DNA of 64,000 nucleotides. Source: Scalesia atractyloides. Lineage: Eukaryota; Streptophyta; Magnoliopsida; Asterales; Asteraceae. The DNA lies in NCBI GenBank assembly GCA_947069175.1, contig CAMTDV010000003.1, positions 42,995,606 through 43,059,605 of the forward strand, written 5' to 3'. The position numbers were made by a program, and so were the translations under genes. Below the pieces are notes generated by a model. That model was not told the DNA's origin. It saw nothing but the letters and a program-made list of their open reading frames with translations, and made no database searches. Below, piece by piece: positions 23,515 to 36,112 of this stretch. Numbering within the stretch: the stretch's first letter is position 1; every line of letters starts with the position of its first letter.

Positions 23515-24651
23515 TTACATGTAGCACCGTCTTATCTGTTGCACATTCTAGGTCCTAGGAATGATTTTGCCATCCAAACGTTTGAGGGTGTATGCCCCCT
23601 TTCCTAGGACTGTATGAATTATGTAACGGCCTTCCCACTTGGGCGCAAGTTTTCCTTGACTTTCAGCGTTGGACGCTTCGTTGTCTCTCAAAACGAAATC
23701 GCCAGGTAGGAAGGTACATATGCGGACTCACGCATTGTAATATTTCTCGAGCTTGGACTTGTACTTTGCTTCGTTGATTGTGACGTTTTCACGCCTTTCT
23801 TCCAAGAGGTCCAAGTCGAGTCTGCGCTCCTCTTCGTTATTCTGGTTTTGCACAGACAGCATGCGCGGTGATGGGAGGCCTATTTCCACGGGAATCACTG
23901 CCTCCGTCCCATACACCAGGCTGAATGGTGTTTTGCTGGTGCTGGTTTTTGGCATGATTCGATGAGCCCAAAGGATACTTGGTAACTCATCAACCCAGCC
24001 TCTCCGCGATGTCCACAATCTCGTCTTGATCCCTTCGACGATACTCTTGTTTATGCTTTCCACTTGGCCGTTCCGTTGGGGATACACGACTGAAGTGAAC
24101 ACATGTTCGATATGCATTTCTTCCATCCACCATTGTAGTTCTTCAACGGTAAAATTGGGGCCGTTATTACTGACAATGCGCAGGGGTAGCCTGAAGCGGC
24201 AAATGATATGCTCCCTAATGAATTTGCGCACTACAGTTGCTGTGGTGGATGCAAGAGGCTTTGCTTTTACCCACTTGGTGAAGTAATCGATGGCTACGAT
24301 TATGAACTTCACTGCGCCTGGGTCATCTGGGAAAGGTCCCACCATATCGATTGCCCATTGTTGGAAGGGCCATGCTGTTGTCACTGGGATCAAGGGATTC
24401 TTGGGGCGCAACGTCTTCGGCGCATGTCACTGGCAAGAGGCACATTTCCGCAGCGTTTCGACTGCATCTAAGTGCATGCCAAGCCAATAGTAGCCGGCGT
24501 TCATGATCTTTGCAACGACCATGCGCATACCAGCGTGAATTCCGCATAACCCTTCATGTATGTCGCGGATCAAGTATTGCGTATCTTGCAGATCAACGCA
24601 GCAGAGGAGTGGTCCAAGGTATGACTTCCGGTAAAGGATACCGTCCGCCAT
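23515..24651 (-). pseudogene. pol: Tat integrase (zinc-binding domain, DDE core, C-terminal domain), broken
   Basis: Minus strand. The HHCC zinc domain at 24651-24427 shows H-E-G-L-C-G-I-H and C-A-S-C. The catalytic core at 24411-23728 has the first Asp in WAIDMVGPF, and Glu in NGQVES. The second acidic residue is replaced: the motif reads SNNGPNF where S-D-N-G is the rule, so the core would be inactive. The C-terminal part (23727-23515) has the PGDFVLR block and ends with no chromodomain. Stops: TGA near 24425 (reads as CGA to TGA), one near 23728 and one near 23554. It would join element DNA to chromosomal DNA. Next to it on the 3' side the antisense gene ends. Confidence 0.87.
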
Positions 24652-25750
24652 TTCGTAGTTAAGTGCCTTGTTCTAAACCTTCCTTGCTTCCGCCTTGTTT
24701 CTGGGAGGATCCAAGATTGCAAGAACATTATGATGGGAGACGTCCAAGAAGGATTCCCCTTTTCGATGATGTTAACTTGAAGCAAAGGAACGGAAGGGTT
24801 CTTGAGTATCTCAATGTGCACTTCACGCGCGAGGTGATTGAAGCTTGTAGCAGTCAATTTACTGAGCGCATCGGCATGTTTATTCTCGCTTCGGTTGACA
24901 TGGGTTATTTTGAAACTTTGAATTTTGGTTATGAATGCTTGGGCCTGTTCAAGATACAGGGTCATCTTTTCGCCTTTTGCGTCGTATAGGCCGTTGACCT
25001 GTCCTGCGACCAAAAGGGAATCGAAGTGCGCTTCCAAACTCCGTGCGCCCATTTTGATGGCTAACTGAAGGCATGCCAGAAACGCTTCGTACTCAGCTTC
25101 ATTATTCGTGCTTTTGAAGTCCAACCTGATGGCGTAGGTGAATTCTTGGTTGTCGGGGCTTATTAGACGAAGACCTGCCCCTATGCCATCATCAGTGGAT
25201 GTGCCGTCTATGTGAAGTATCCATGCGTGGTCGTCTGTGACTGACGCTGGGTTCTGTACAGCTTCACACTCTTGCACTTTATTACTTGGTACTTCTGTAA
25301 CAAAATCGGCTAATATATGGCCTTTTATTGCTGGGCATGGTTTGTACACGATATTGTGTCCACCAAGCTCAATCGCCCACTTGCCAGACGACCAGATATG
25401 TCCGGTTTGGAAAATATTTGGCCTAAGTGATAGTTCGTGAGAACTGTTATCACATAACCAGAAAATACCGACACAACCTGCGGGATGCATGGACTAAAGC
25501 TAGAACAAGCTTTTCCATCATTGGATATCTTGTCTCCGGGTCAGTTAGCATTTTGCTGACATAGTAGAGGAGTTTGGACTCCTGAGCACACTACTAACAA
25601 GATTGGGCCCAGAGCGATATCTGATGCGGAAACGTAAAGAATCAGTGGCTCGTTCTTTTGTGCCGTGAGCGTAGACAGCTGAATCAAGCACTCCTTCATT
25701 TGTGTGAAGGCTTTCTCCTTATCCGGAGTCCATTGAAACTTGTTCTACTT
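24652..25750 (-). pseudogene. pol: Tat RNase H and second (plant-type) RNase H
   Basis: The usual Gypsy RNase H lies at about 25750-25350 and is badly broken. The second begins near 25240: the acidic residues appear in HIDGTS, NNEAEYEAFLACLQLA, DSLLVAGQVNG and NKHADALSK, which is the D-E-D arrangement of plant/archaeal-type RNase H. A second RNase H is a known trait of the Tat lineage. The frame is open from about 25490 to 24570 with an apparent frameshift near 24700, before the integrase zinc domain. Confidence 0.8.
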
Positions 25751-26713
25751 TACACAATTCCGCAAAGTGGTGATGAATGGGAAGGACTTCATCGCGTGGT
25801 TGGCCAAGAACCTGTTCAGCATAGACAATCGCCCCGCCAACCGTTGCATTTCTTTGATGTTGAGGGGAAGGCATATGCTGAATCGCTTCCACTTTCTTAG
25901 GATTGACTTTGAAACTGTCGCACGTAACGATGAATCCCAAAATTTTGCCATCTTTCATTCCAAACGAGCACTTACTAGGTTTAGATTCAGATTTGCCTTG
26001 CGCAAGGATGCAAACGTTTTCTGAACGTTTGTCAGCATCTTCTCCTTATCCGAGCTCGTGATGACAAGGTCATCAATGTACACTTCTACGGTTTCGCCAA
26101 TGTCGTCTCCAAAGACATGGTCCATTAAACGTTGCTAGGTGGCTCCGTCGTTGCGCAATCCGAATGGCATCTTTGTGTAGCAAAAGATTCCCTTGTTAGT
26201 GCGGAATGCGGTTTTGTCTTTAACCTCTTTCTTCATTTGTATCTGGTGGTAGCCTTTGTAGCAGTCAAGAAATCATTTCCACCTGAATGAAGTGAGGGAG
26301 TCCACCTTTTTGTCGATTCTAGGTAAAGAGTAGCAGTCTTTAGGACATTGCTTGTTCAGATCTTTGAAATCGACACACATGCGCCAACTACCGTTGTGCT
26401 TCTAGACCATGACTAGATTGGCTACCCATGTCTGATAGCGTACTTCTCTGATGATGCCGGCTTGGAGGAGCTCTGAAATTTGCTCGTTCAGTGCATGACT
26501 TTTTTCAGGACCAAAACTGCGCTTTTTCTGAACGATAGGCTTAACTGAAGGGAATGTGTGCAGCGCGTGCTCTACAATTTCCCTTGGTACCCCTGTCATA
26601 TATGCTGGCAACCAAGCGAAAATATCTACATTACGGAACAGGAGTCGTTTTAACCACTCCTTGACTGCGGGGGTCATGGCGGGTCCTATCAACACCGTTT
26701 GTTGAGTACCCAT
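25751..26713 (-). pseudogene. pol: Tat reverse transcriptase, broken
   Basis: Minus strand. Open from 26713 to a stop near 26402 (linker with DIFAWLPAYMTGVPREIVEHAL and the block LQAGIIREVRYQTWVANLVMV). It continues with WRMCVDFKDLNK-type sequence and the active site YIDD at 26069-26080. The segment around 25958-25719 (KDGKILGFIVT, then a broken thumb) closes the domain. In-frame stops near 26404, 26265 and 26135 disable it. Copies element RNA into DNA in the virus-like particle. Confidence 0.85.
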
Positions 26714-27361
26714 TTCTCCGGTTCGCCGTTGGATGATGAATTTGGTACCTTCACCGGTGGTTCCTCGTCGATGGACATGATCTCCTTCCTCGAGTGCATG
26801 ATGGCCACCCTAGTTTCCGTTGGAAAACCGCAGGCAGCATGAGGAGTGGAGGTGATCATCCTTAACTCTCTTTGGGCGCGACGGCCTAGCAACACGTCAT
26901 GGCGCGATGTCGCGGGCATGACCATGAAGTTGACTGAGACCGTGCGTGAGTGCCACCCATCGGAAAGAGTTACCAGAAATGAAATTTGGCCCAGTGGAAA
27001 GACGGCTTCGTTGTTGAAACCAGTCAGTGGAAAATCAACCGGCTCCAAGCGCCTTATCTTCTGGGTCCAACTGTTGGAAGCATTGTTCATATATGATGTC
27101 CATAGAGCTTCCCAGGTCTATGAACATGTAATCGGTGCTATAAAAGCCAAAGATGCCAGTTATTACGACCGAACGCTCTTCTTGCAGACCCCCGAGAACT
27201 ATGGGGAATATGACCCGTTGTTCGCGCCAGTGGGGCGTACAACTCTTCGAGTGGCCGCGCTTGCGCGACAGGACACCTTGGATCATATGAACAAATGCCT
27301 TCATCTTCTTGCTACTCGGGCCTTCTTCGTCATGAGTAATCTGGCACACCTCCTTGCGCAT
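26689..27361 (-). pseudogene. pol: Tat aspartic protease region
   Basis: Two overlapping frames: 27361-27035 and 27090-26689, with a frameshift near 27050. The expected D-S/T-G-S active-site block reads IDLGSSMDIIYEQCF, so the middle residue is changed; the downstream VMPATSRHDVLLGR block fits the second half of a retroviral-type protease. The region joins the basic end of gag to RT. Confidence 0.75.
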
Positions 27362-27965
27362 ATTTTGGAGTAAGTGGGTGAGCTTCCCACTTTTCAGCGC
27401 CTTTTCGATCTACATGCGCAAGGAGATGCAGTTGTCGGTTGTTTGCCTTGTATCCTTGTGATAACCGCAAAAATGGTTAGGGTCTTGACCTTTTTTGTTG
27501 CGCATCAGCGGTAGCTGTTTGAATTGGGATCTTCTGTGCTGAGCACCTCTGCCGGGCTCTTCGTCAGTGGCGTCCACTGACGATTGTGATTATCTTGCTT
27601 GATTGCTCTCTGGGTAGCAATCTAATTAATCGTCGTGCGAGCGTTGACTAGTGAGTAGGAGGGGTTGTGGTTGGGTTCCCTCCAACTCTTCTTATTCTTC
27701 TTTGCAAAACTCCTACTCAAGTCTTGCGGACGGTATTGGGGTAGGGGAGGTCTACTGGAGTTTAGGTTACGCTCCGTCTGCACGTAAACCTTTGCTGCCG
27801 CCATCAGTTTCTCTCAGCTTTTTGGGAGGCCAGTAGTTCCCGACAAGACTTTGATCATTACGTCGCAGAAGATAACGTACTTGAATTGTGCGCGAATCAA
27901 GTCTTCGTGCACGTCTCCAATCTCCAACACCTCTTTATTGTAGCGGGTGATGAAGTCTTCAAGAC
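27362..27965 (-). pseudogene. gag: Tat gag, C-terminal part
   Basis: Continues gag after the solo LTR: the frame resumes with the block DFITRYNKEVLEIGDVHE next to 27965 and goes on through Arg/Pro-rich sequence with several stops to 27362. A C-x2-C-type knuckle is not clearly preserved; the FCGY...H..T..C region near 27470-27420 may be its remnant. Confidence 0.75.
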
Positions 27966-30900
27966 TGTAACACCCCGACCGCGTAAAACAACAAACCTCG
28001 GCGGAAACGTCGGGCAGTCATGTCACAGGACTATTGTTTCACAACTCATGGAGTTTATAGTTTTGTTTTATTAAGTTAAATGTTTACATTGTCTTAGAAT
28101 AAACAGAAACAACACATAAGTAATTGTCTTTTATGTTTTAAGTCACTAAGGCCCGCGACCATTCCTACGTAATGCATGCATCATATTATCAAGCATTGAC
28201 TCCTTAAACATATGTGAAAAGAGAATCATCATAAAAATGCCGGCGAGTACATAGGTTTGGTGAGTGTGTCAAATTTGTTGCTTTGTATACATATTGCAAC
28301 ACCTCGTCCGACTACAAGAGTCATTAAGTGAACACCTCGTATCAAAAGTATTTGATATTGCAATACAATTAACCAACTAAAATAAGTTGGTTAGAGTTAT
28401 GAAAACCTTGTAGCCATGAATCTTGACCCAAACGTTTCTTTTGTAAAAACCTTGTAATAGACTGATTCAAAAGAAAACTTCGTATGGTTTATATCTTTAA
28501 GTAAAAATCATTGCGTGAAATTGTTCGAATCAATCGTTCGTGTTATAAATCAATCGTTCGTGTCATATACCAATTGTCCATGTTATAAACAAATTGTCAG
28601 TGTTTTTAATTGTGAAAACTTTTGAACCTTCTTTAATGAACATATTCAAACCTATGGACTATACCACCAAAGGGTATCTTTAATAGCCAACCAAAGGGTC
28701 TATTTAACTAGACTAACAAATCAACAAATGATTTGTTAATCAGAAATAGTTTTTGTCATTACCCAAACTTCCACCAAATCCAGTGAACAGTCCGATAATG
28801 GGATTGTTAGTCCTATGGTACCATAACATACTACTGGTCGGCTCGGCCAAAGCTAATGAATGTCATTCGTGTTATGGATAACGCATTAATAAGTTGTTCA
28901 CATTATTGAAATCGTATTGTTTTATATATAAACCTTACACATTGTCTTTTTGAAAACTTGAAAATGATTTAGCACATATGAGTCACCCCAAAACATTTGC
29001 AAAACGTAAAAGAGGGGAACTATGTACTCACTTTGAAAATCATTTTGTATATATAAACCATGTATATTCTTTTGAAATCTTTAAAATAATTATCGGCACA
29101 TATGAATCACCCCAAAACATTTAAAAAATGTAAAATAGGGGGCTATGTACTCACTTGGGATTGTGAAAGTGTTCTTGATCAGCAGAATAAACAAAGCTCA
29201 AACGTGTCCTAATGTATCAGATAAATATGTTAGCGTGTCGGGACTACAAATGGGAAATCAGATAGAATGAAGTCTTATAAACCAAACGAGTGTTGGAACT
29301 CATGTGATGTGGTTTAACAAACTTAACATTCTGATTTGGAAAGGATCCTAAGTGCTTTTGACCCATTATGACTCGTTAAGTAGCTTACGCTACGTTAACA
29401 GGTCATCAGCGTAAACACATGATCGGATGGTTAAACATGTCCTATGATAAGTCTTAAATGCCCAAACATGTTTGAAAATGTTATAACATCAGTTTATATG
29501 TCAAAAATTTGGTTACATGTGTTTAGAATGGATTTATGCGCAAAAGGGCAATTTGGTCTTTTTTTAAGAACATCAAAGTGACTTATCATAATACTAACCA
29601 AATGACGTGACCATAAGGTATAACCTTAGTAGGTTATTCCCTATACAACTATGGTCACAAATATGTGTTTGGTCAGATCTTAAGATCGACCAAACGGGTC
29701 GGATTCGAAAGTCAAAGCGGTGGTCAAGACCGCTCAACTTACGACCCTTAATAAGCACAAAACTAGAAGTGACGAGTTAAACATGTCAAAATATGTCTAA
29801 CTAAGTATATAAAACTAATTTGGTATCAAAACTTGGTGTTTTGATACCCGAAAATAGTTTCGTCGTAAAATGCACATCATGCGCATTTTTTAGCGAAACT
29901 TTGACTCATCACTTCGGCTAGTAAACGTGGTAATCAGAAGGTGAAATCGTTAGGGATTATAACCTTCGTGATTAGAATCACATTGAAAAGTTCAATTGAA
30001 CTTTGACAAGACCAAATATGGTCAGAATCAAAAGTCAATCAGGAAGCCAAACCGTTCGACTTTAGCTCAAAATAGCTAAAATAATGAAAGAACTAGGAAG
30101 AGTACTTACTCGTATTGAAGAACACTTTCGGAACTCAAGATAGGAGGCTTCCAACAGCTGGAAACAAGCTCCTAGAAGGATAGAAATAAGAACTTCACAC
30201 TTTGCTTTGAAGTGTTTTGAAGTGGTGTGAAAAAAATGGAAGAATTATGGAGTGTTTATAGTATTTTAGGATTAAGGAGGTGATGACAAGTGTCCTCAAG
30301 TGTGGATTAGTGTCCTAACATATGTCAACACCATATTAAGTGTGGAAAAGTGAGTGCTAGGTGTCAAAAATTGGAGATAGGTGGCAAGCTTGGTGAAGAA
30401 GCAAAAATATTTATTATTCTTTTTGACATTTTTGGCCCTTGGACTGTTATTTTAACTTGTTTGCCATTTTAACCCCTTTAACCTAATATTTAGGTTATAT
30501 AAAGGTGTTAAGACATGTGTAACTTGGATTATGCTCGAAACTATCATGGATGTCGGTTCGTTCGGTTACGCGTTTTGCAAAAACGCGTAAAACGCTTTAA
30601 CGAACACGAAAATGATCAAAATTGTGCAACGATTGACATTTTTGCATTCTCATCAATAAAATACAAGATTTTATTGAATATAAAAATATTTGGATTGATA
30701 CACATGGTTCGTATGTTGAACACGGACCAACAGACTTTCGCAGTTTGACAAAAATAGTCCCTGGACTTGTATAAGAGTGTTTTTGTCATATCTAACCCTT
30801 CAAATTATATCTAAGTTATGTAAAGGGTATTTAGGGTATGTATAGATTATGTCCTATTTTTCGGAGTGTACGTCGCGTTAAAGTGACTGCGTTTGAGTGT

Positions 30901-31072
30901 CTGGTAACGAATTACTTCCACAAAAAATTTTGAGGGTTCGAAAGCGTGAAAGAAATTGAAATTGTGCAAATGTCTTGGATAATTATACAAATTTCGGAAA
31001 TATAACACAGGCTTTCATTGAATACGAAATCGTTTGTAATTGTACAATGATTGAAAAGGCACAAATGTCACA
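27966..31072 (-). mobile_element. Solo LTR inserted in Tat gag
   Basis: Minus strand starts TGTGACATTTGTGCC and ends CGGGGTGTTACA. Flanks are AAGAC (27961-27965) and GAGAC (31073-31077), a 5-bp duplication with one transition. The gag frame reads coherently across the point once the insert is ignored. No internal domains or primer site; it is 3.1 kb of AT-rich sequence with two similar stretches (28970-29040 and 29090-29160, each with 'caccccaaaacatt'). Its start resembles the A/B LTR start but it lacks the tRNA-like modules. Confidence 0.85.
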
Positions 31073-32085
31073 GAGACTTTCATCATCACGCCGCCAGATG
31101 TTCATGACGTCAGAGGAATCTCTGACGTACCGTCGTTGTTGGCTGAAATGTGTCAGGAACTTGCCTTTGAGGTCGTTCCATAACGTAGGCTTACCCATGG
31201 GTAAGTTGTCAAACCATATGCGCGCAACGCCTGTAAGAGTTTAAACAAACAAGTGACACCACATGGGCAGCATCCAGCCTCCGATCAGACCTGCACTCGT
31301 GAACAGGCGCATGTGGTTGTCTGGGTCTATCAACCCATTAAACTCACCCACATTGGAGGGTAGTTTCGCGCACTCCAATGGTGCAAGCACGATTTCCTTT
31401 ATAAACTTTGAGTGTTCGGCTGCTTCAGCCGGCCTGTAGATCAGGTTATAATTGTACTCCGCCCACGGGTTGTAAACGGCCTGTGGCGCAGACTTGTAAG
31501 CAGCATGATTTTTGGGTAGCCTGTGAAACACACTGGCACTATCACCCTCACCATATATTTTATCCTCCTCACGCTGGGTGTCCCGCCCCTCTAGAGGACG
31601 CGGGCCCAGCTGTGAGTGGATGGACGCTCGCCTAGAGTGTTATACTCATATTTTGGCAGCGATTGAGAATACTCCATTTCCCTGATACGGAGGTGTGATG
31701 GAACACTCGCTCCAGCCGGCGAGTTATAACTGAGTACTCGTGGTGCAGGCGAAGCGTGCACGTGAGTAGTAGGTGGCTGCGCCGGTGCAGCGAAAGCATT
31801 TGTTTGCGCACAGAGTTGCGTGTAAACGACGTTTAGGGCCGTTTGAGACTTGATGTACCAAGACACTGGAGCTTCACCCGAAGGTAAAATAGATTTGATT
31901 GGTACACAGGGAGTCTCCATTTGAACTCCGGGACTTACCGGTATGTTCACACGACCTGAGTCGTGGTAAACACCAGCGTTTCCGGAAGAACCATCTTCTG
32001 CTTGTATGTCGGTCCGGAGGGCATGAACTGGGTTCTTGCCCTCATCCCGAGGACCTCGTGGTGTGTTTGATGGAAAGTCAGCCAT
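31073..32085 (-). pseudogene. gag: Tat gag, N-terminal part
   Basis: Start at Met 32085 (MADFPSNTPRGPRDEGKN); upstream in-frame sequence belongs to the leader and LTR. Residues 1-170 are low-complexity Pro/Ala/Ser with an Arg/Lys-poor stretch; the frame is lost near 31590 and resumes at 31531. The capsid core 31440-31073 has the PEECAKL-like, LIDPDNHMRLF and WFDNLP blocks of the retrotransposon gag family. One stop near 31245 reads as CAA to TAA. Split by the solo LTR at 27966-31072. Confidence 0.82.
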
Positions 32086-32146
32086 TTGAAAGTGAGGTTT
32101 GAGAAAAAACAAAACGAGAAGACGGATGTAAGAGTGAGTAAAAAGC

Positions 32147-32157
32147 GGATGGCGCCA
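32147..32157 (-). promoter_or_regulatory. Primer binding site of the Tat element (TGGCGCC type)
   Basis: Minus strand reads TGGCGCCATCC, one base after the LTR end TTCTTCA at 32159. TGGCGCC is the usual start of Tat/Athila-type primer sites; beyond seven bases the match to a specific tRNA fades. Confidence 0.72.
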
Positions 32158-32158
32158 A

Positions 32159-33357
32159 TGAAGAAACACCGGTTAACCACAAGGAATATCCAGGGATATT
32201 TGGGTTAAAGCTCAATATTTCTGCATGAAAGGTTGTCTCTCGTTCGCTCTTCTGGGTGATCTCACTTCAAGTTATTTTCAAAACTACCAACACCGTTAGC
32301 CTCGTCACGAGAGAAAGGGGAGGGTTTTCTCCATGACCACACTCCGGTGTGAGAATAAGTAGTTGGGATTGCAAGGTAATTAGCAAGTAAATAGTAATTA
32401 GTAAGTGAGCTAGAAAGTATGTAAGTATGTATGCTCGTAAGTGGTTTACCGTGTGGTCTGATCCTTATTTTATAGCCGAAGATAGGTGTGTATGAGATGA
32501 CCTGATGGGCCTTGGCCCAAGCCCGATAACCAGGGATATCCGTTCTGTCTCCTCTGCATCGACCATTAATTGTCTTTGGTAGGAGGTGCGCTTGGCGCAT
32601 GGTGACTGGAGCCACCTGTCATGGCATTTGTCCTTGGTGTCAGACCTGTAAACAGCCAATAGTGGAGATCGTGTGACAGTCACTGGCGTGAGTTTGGTTG
32701 GTGCCACGTGTACATCCTTGCATACAGTTTGTCTGCTGCATTACTGTTCATGCGACGCAGTCTGACACAAACTGCCGAGCGGCTATTGGGTCACAGCTCT
32801 GCCACTTTGTACCCTTGTATTTGATCAACACCTCTTTGTGCTTCTCCCTTCCGCGTGGCTTTATCAGTGCTTTCTGACCAGCGCGAAGTTGTAGGGATTA
32901 AGTCCTTTTCTCAAAACTGTGAGTTGCTCTCATGTTGGTCTTGGCCTTGTGCAAGGTTTTAGGACTTCGCGGCTAGAGGGTTGTTTGATTCGCGCAGGGT
33001 CAAGGGACCTGCACTTCCAGGTCTAACTCGCCGTTGCGTAGTGTGCGCAAGGTTCGTTGTGTGACCTGCATTTCCAGGTCTAACTTGCCGTTGCGCAGTG
33101 TGCGCAAGGTTCGTTGTATGACCTACATTTCAAGATCTAACTTGCCGTTGCGCAGTGTGCGCAAGGTTCGTTGTGCGACCTGCTGGTATCAAGGTTGTTA
33201 TACCATTGCACTTTGCGCGCAAGGTTGTTAGGCAACCTGTTGGTTTCAAGAATGGCGCGCCGTTGCACATTGCGCGCAAGGTTATTCTTGTAGTATGTTG
33301 TCATTGAGGGTATGACTCCTTGCGCAAGCGCAGGGTTTTTGGGATCATACCGCTCCA
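32159..33357 (-). repeat. 5' LTR of the Tat element
   Basis: Minus strand starts TGGAGCGGTATGATCCC and ends TGTTTCTTCA (TG...CA). It is homologous along its length to the split solo LTR at 35367-61585. TATTTTATAG near 32465 (minus CTATAAAATA) is a likely TATA box, placing the transcript start near 32440. Confidence 0.88.
33020..33292. repeat. Tandem ~57-bp repeats with TTGCGCA/TGCGCAA palindromes in the Tat LTR
   Basis: About five imperfect units, each centred on TTGCGCA, a three-base spacer and TGCGCAA followed by GGTT. The same repeats occur in the related LTR at 61180-61520. Confidence 0.85.
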
Positions 33358-33476
33358 GATATTATGGTGTTTTATGACCTTTTACACTTTGTAGGAAAAA
33401 TAGACTTTGCAGCTAACTCTCACCCTATGTATGTATATATATGTGTGTGTGTACGTGATACGTGCCTATTGATTTG

Positions 33477-35348
33477 TGATGTGTTACAAAAACACCGTCG
33501 TTTATCCATGTAATTTTGTATAACTTTTAATTGTTTTCAACTCGTTTTTTATTCGTTTATAGCTAAACATTAAGTTTTGTAGGTGAAAGTTGGCTAAAGA
33601 GGCTTAAACGAGCTAATTAGGTGAAGAAACGAGCACACGAGGAGAACCTACTAATAACAATAATTTTCTAAGAAAACCACCCCTAAGAGTATCGTGACCC
33701 GAGCCCACAAGTCCTTACGATTCGCCTAGACCTTATTTATGTGGGGAATGACCAAAAAGCCACTCGAGATCCAGCCTACAACTCTACATGCTTGGGCAGA
33801 AAGGAATGAGAATTATACATTGATTTTTCTTCTCCAATCCTAATGATTATTAAATCACTAAATACAATAAATTCCATCCATTCTTCAACGTACTGCATTA
33901 ATTCCGAGCCATATATATTATTAGATAAACATCCATTATCTAATTAACATATCATAACTTGCATGATACAATCGTAAAGCTACCGGATGCATTATTATAT
34001 CACAATCTCATTCAATTACTGCGGATCATGCGCATATATAAATAAATCATTAAATCGTAAAACCCACTGTTGGACGAAGAGACTTTGCCATATATTCCAT
34101 ACGCAATAGCCTGCTGTTCGAATTAGAGAGGGAAGGAAGAGACGATTTTGGAAGTGATATTAATTGAAGGAAGGCTTGGATTTGAAGATCCTAACGGTTC
34201 CTAGTTTTTTTTAGACCTTCGTTTATTTATTTTCAGTTTTGTTCGAACTTGAATTCATAGACATGTTTGCTGAATTTATATATTTTGAACTCGTTGTGTG
34301 TCGTTCATGAACATGCTTGGCTAATTTTCTTTAAGTTATCTAGGCTATGGATACTTGTTAGTTGCATTTACAGTTTCTCGATTTTGTTAACTCTTGTTTT
34401 GGATTTATGTTATGATCAAAAGTGCTTTAATCATGGTTCTATTGTGCAATTGTATTTGATAACTAAATAATATTATATGTTCCACCTTTTGTTAAAATTA
34501 ATTGAGTACTAATTAGATCTAGGATTTGGTGATGTCGTAGACTTTGTGTTTTTTATTAAATCTCGTGGTTGCTAGACATAGTAAACTTGAGGAACAAACT
34601 AATAAATTATTCGGTAATTAAATATTCTACCATCTTTGAGACCAAGAGGAGATTAGATGTCGGGTTGTCTTAATCATTAGACAGGTTACGTATTAATTGT
34701 ATGAAAGTAAATTACCCTAGGTCTTCTTGTGATTCTTAGCAAACTGTGTTAGAACCTGATTAGAGTCATCACCCCGTACATTCCTTACACTTCCCGGATG
34801 TACCATTTCTAGTGAGATCGAGAGGTAATCTAGATTTCTGGTACCATAACCTAATTAGAGAGACCTAGAGGTGATCTGACCTTACCATGTGAGTTTATAC
34901 AATTTTATTGGCCCTAGATTGCGACATGTTTGGAGAATGATTTGCCAACCAGTTTAGGTCTTGTTTAGTGAACCTTAAGATCCCGGTAGCCAAAACTTAG
35001 TTATTCCATTCCAAGAGCTATGGGTGAGTTAACATGCACCTTTCCTAGTTAGCTACTTTTCCATCATCTGATTGTGCCCAAATCTAGTATTTGTGCTTTG
35101 GTTTCGTATTTGTTTTTTTTATTTGCTTTCTTAGTTGATAAAAATTGAAAAGCCATCCTAAAAATTAATTAGACTAGGACTCGACAAAATTTTAGTATCG
35201 AGAGTCGCGCCATTGTGTCCATAGATTGATACTTGGTCTTACCGACTCGATTACGTCACGACTGGTGTACTTGTCGATTGTGTGTTATTGAGCTAGTTTG
35301 AATTTTTAACTAGTGTTTTTAAAATATTATTAAACGTTTTACACATCA
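33477..35348. mobile_element. Unclassified LTR-like insertion with ATTTG duplications
   Basis: Starts TGATGTGTTAC and ends TTTTACACATCA, so its ends are inverted (TGATGTGT/ACACATCA), as in many LTRs. ATTTG occurs on both sides (33472-33476 and 35349-35353), a perfect 5-bp duplication. It has no coding frame and is best read as a solo LTR; family and strand unknown. Its last 150 bp (35198-35348) recur at 61752-61898. The 114 bp between it and the Tat LTR (33358-33471) hold a TG/TA-rich stretch only. Confidence 0.72.
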
Positions 35349-35960
35349 ATTTGAAAGAGGTGCAGATATAGAAACACCGGCTGAACCGAGAGGTATCCGA
35401 GGATATCTTAGTTACAGCCTAATATTTCTGTATGAAAGGTTGCCTCTTGTTCGTTCTTCTGGGTGATCTCACTTCGAGTTATCTACAAAACTAGCAACAC
35501 TGTTAGCCTCGTCACGAGTGAAAGGGGGAGGGTTTTCTCCGTGACTGTCACACACCCCGACCCGCAGCGGAAAAGGTGATCTGGGCATGATTAGGTTTTC
35601 ATCAAAGCTCATGACATTTATTATAAAGTTTCATATTTATTATTTCTTTTTAAAGGAGAATCATTACAATCAATAATACAAGTACAACATGTTCTATACA
35701 TCTTTCAAGACTTCATTATTTTTCTTCTAAGGCAATTTCCTATGTGTTCCTTGCTTCAACCTGTCCACCTGTATCATGTGTAAAAATGGTTTTTGGGTCA
35801 ACAAAAAGTTGGCGAGTGAATCCTATGAAAACATTTAAACATGTTTATTGAATCAATTATAAGATAAAGTGCATAACCACATATGAGAAAACGTAGATGT
35901 AAATTTATTCACAAAACACATAATATTAAATATTGCACACACATACACCAAATGATTGTT

Positions 35961-36112
35961 TTTGAGGCACGCGTTGTTCAACGAACTGATGGGCCTAATG
36001 AATGATTTTGAGGCACGCGTTGTTCCACGAACTGATGGGCCTAATGAATGTTTTTGAGGCACGCGTTGTTCAACTCGTCTCCGACGAGGAACTGATGGGC
36101 CTAATGAATAAT
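35961..36112. repeat. Three tandem ~55-bp units in S2
   Basis: Units begin TTTTGAGGCACGCGTTGTTC and end GATGGGCCTAATGAAT. The third includes an extra CTCGTCTCCGACGAG inverted repeat, which S1 has in a degraded form near 17240. Confidence 0.85.

Larger units (their letters stand above)
19438..33357 (-). mobile_element. Tat-type Ty3/Gypsy retrotransposon with antisense spliced gene; 3' LTR off window
   Basis: Minus strand: 5' LTR 33357-32159, primer site TGGCGCC, gag, protease, RT, RNase H, second plant-type RNase H, integrase (stop at 23515-23517), then a gene on the opposite strand. Integrase after RNase H, no chromodomain, a second RNase H and a TGGCGCC primer site are known traits of the Tat lineage. 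The Copia element at 1-19437 lies between the antisense gene's promoter and the missing 3' LTR; a solo LTR splits gag. Every domain has stops or frameshifts. Confidence 0.87.

Noticed and set aside
31408..31635. Plus-strand frames over gag and pol of the Tat element
   Set aside because: They are shadows of the minus-strand coding sequence.
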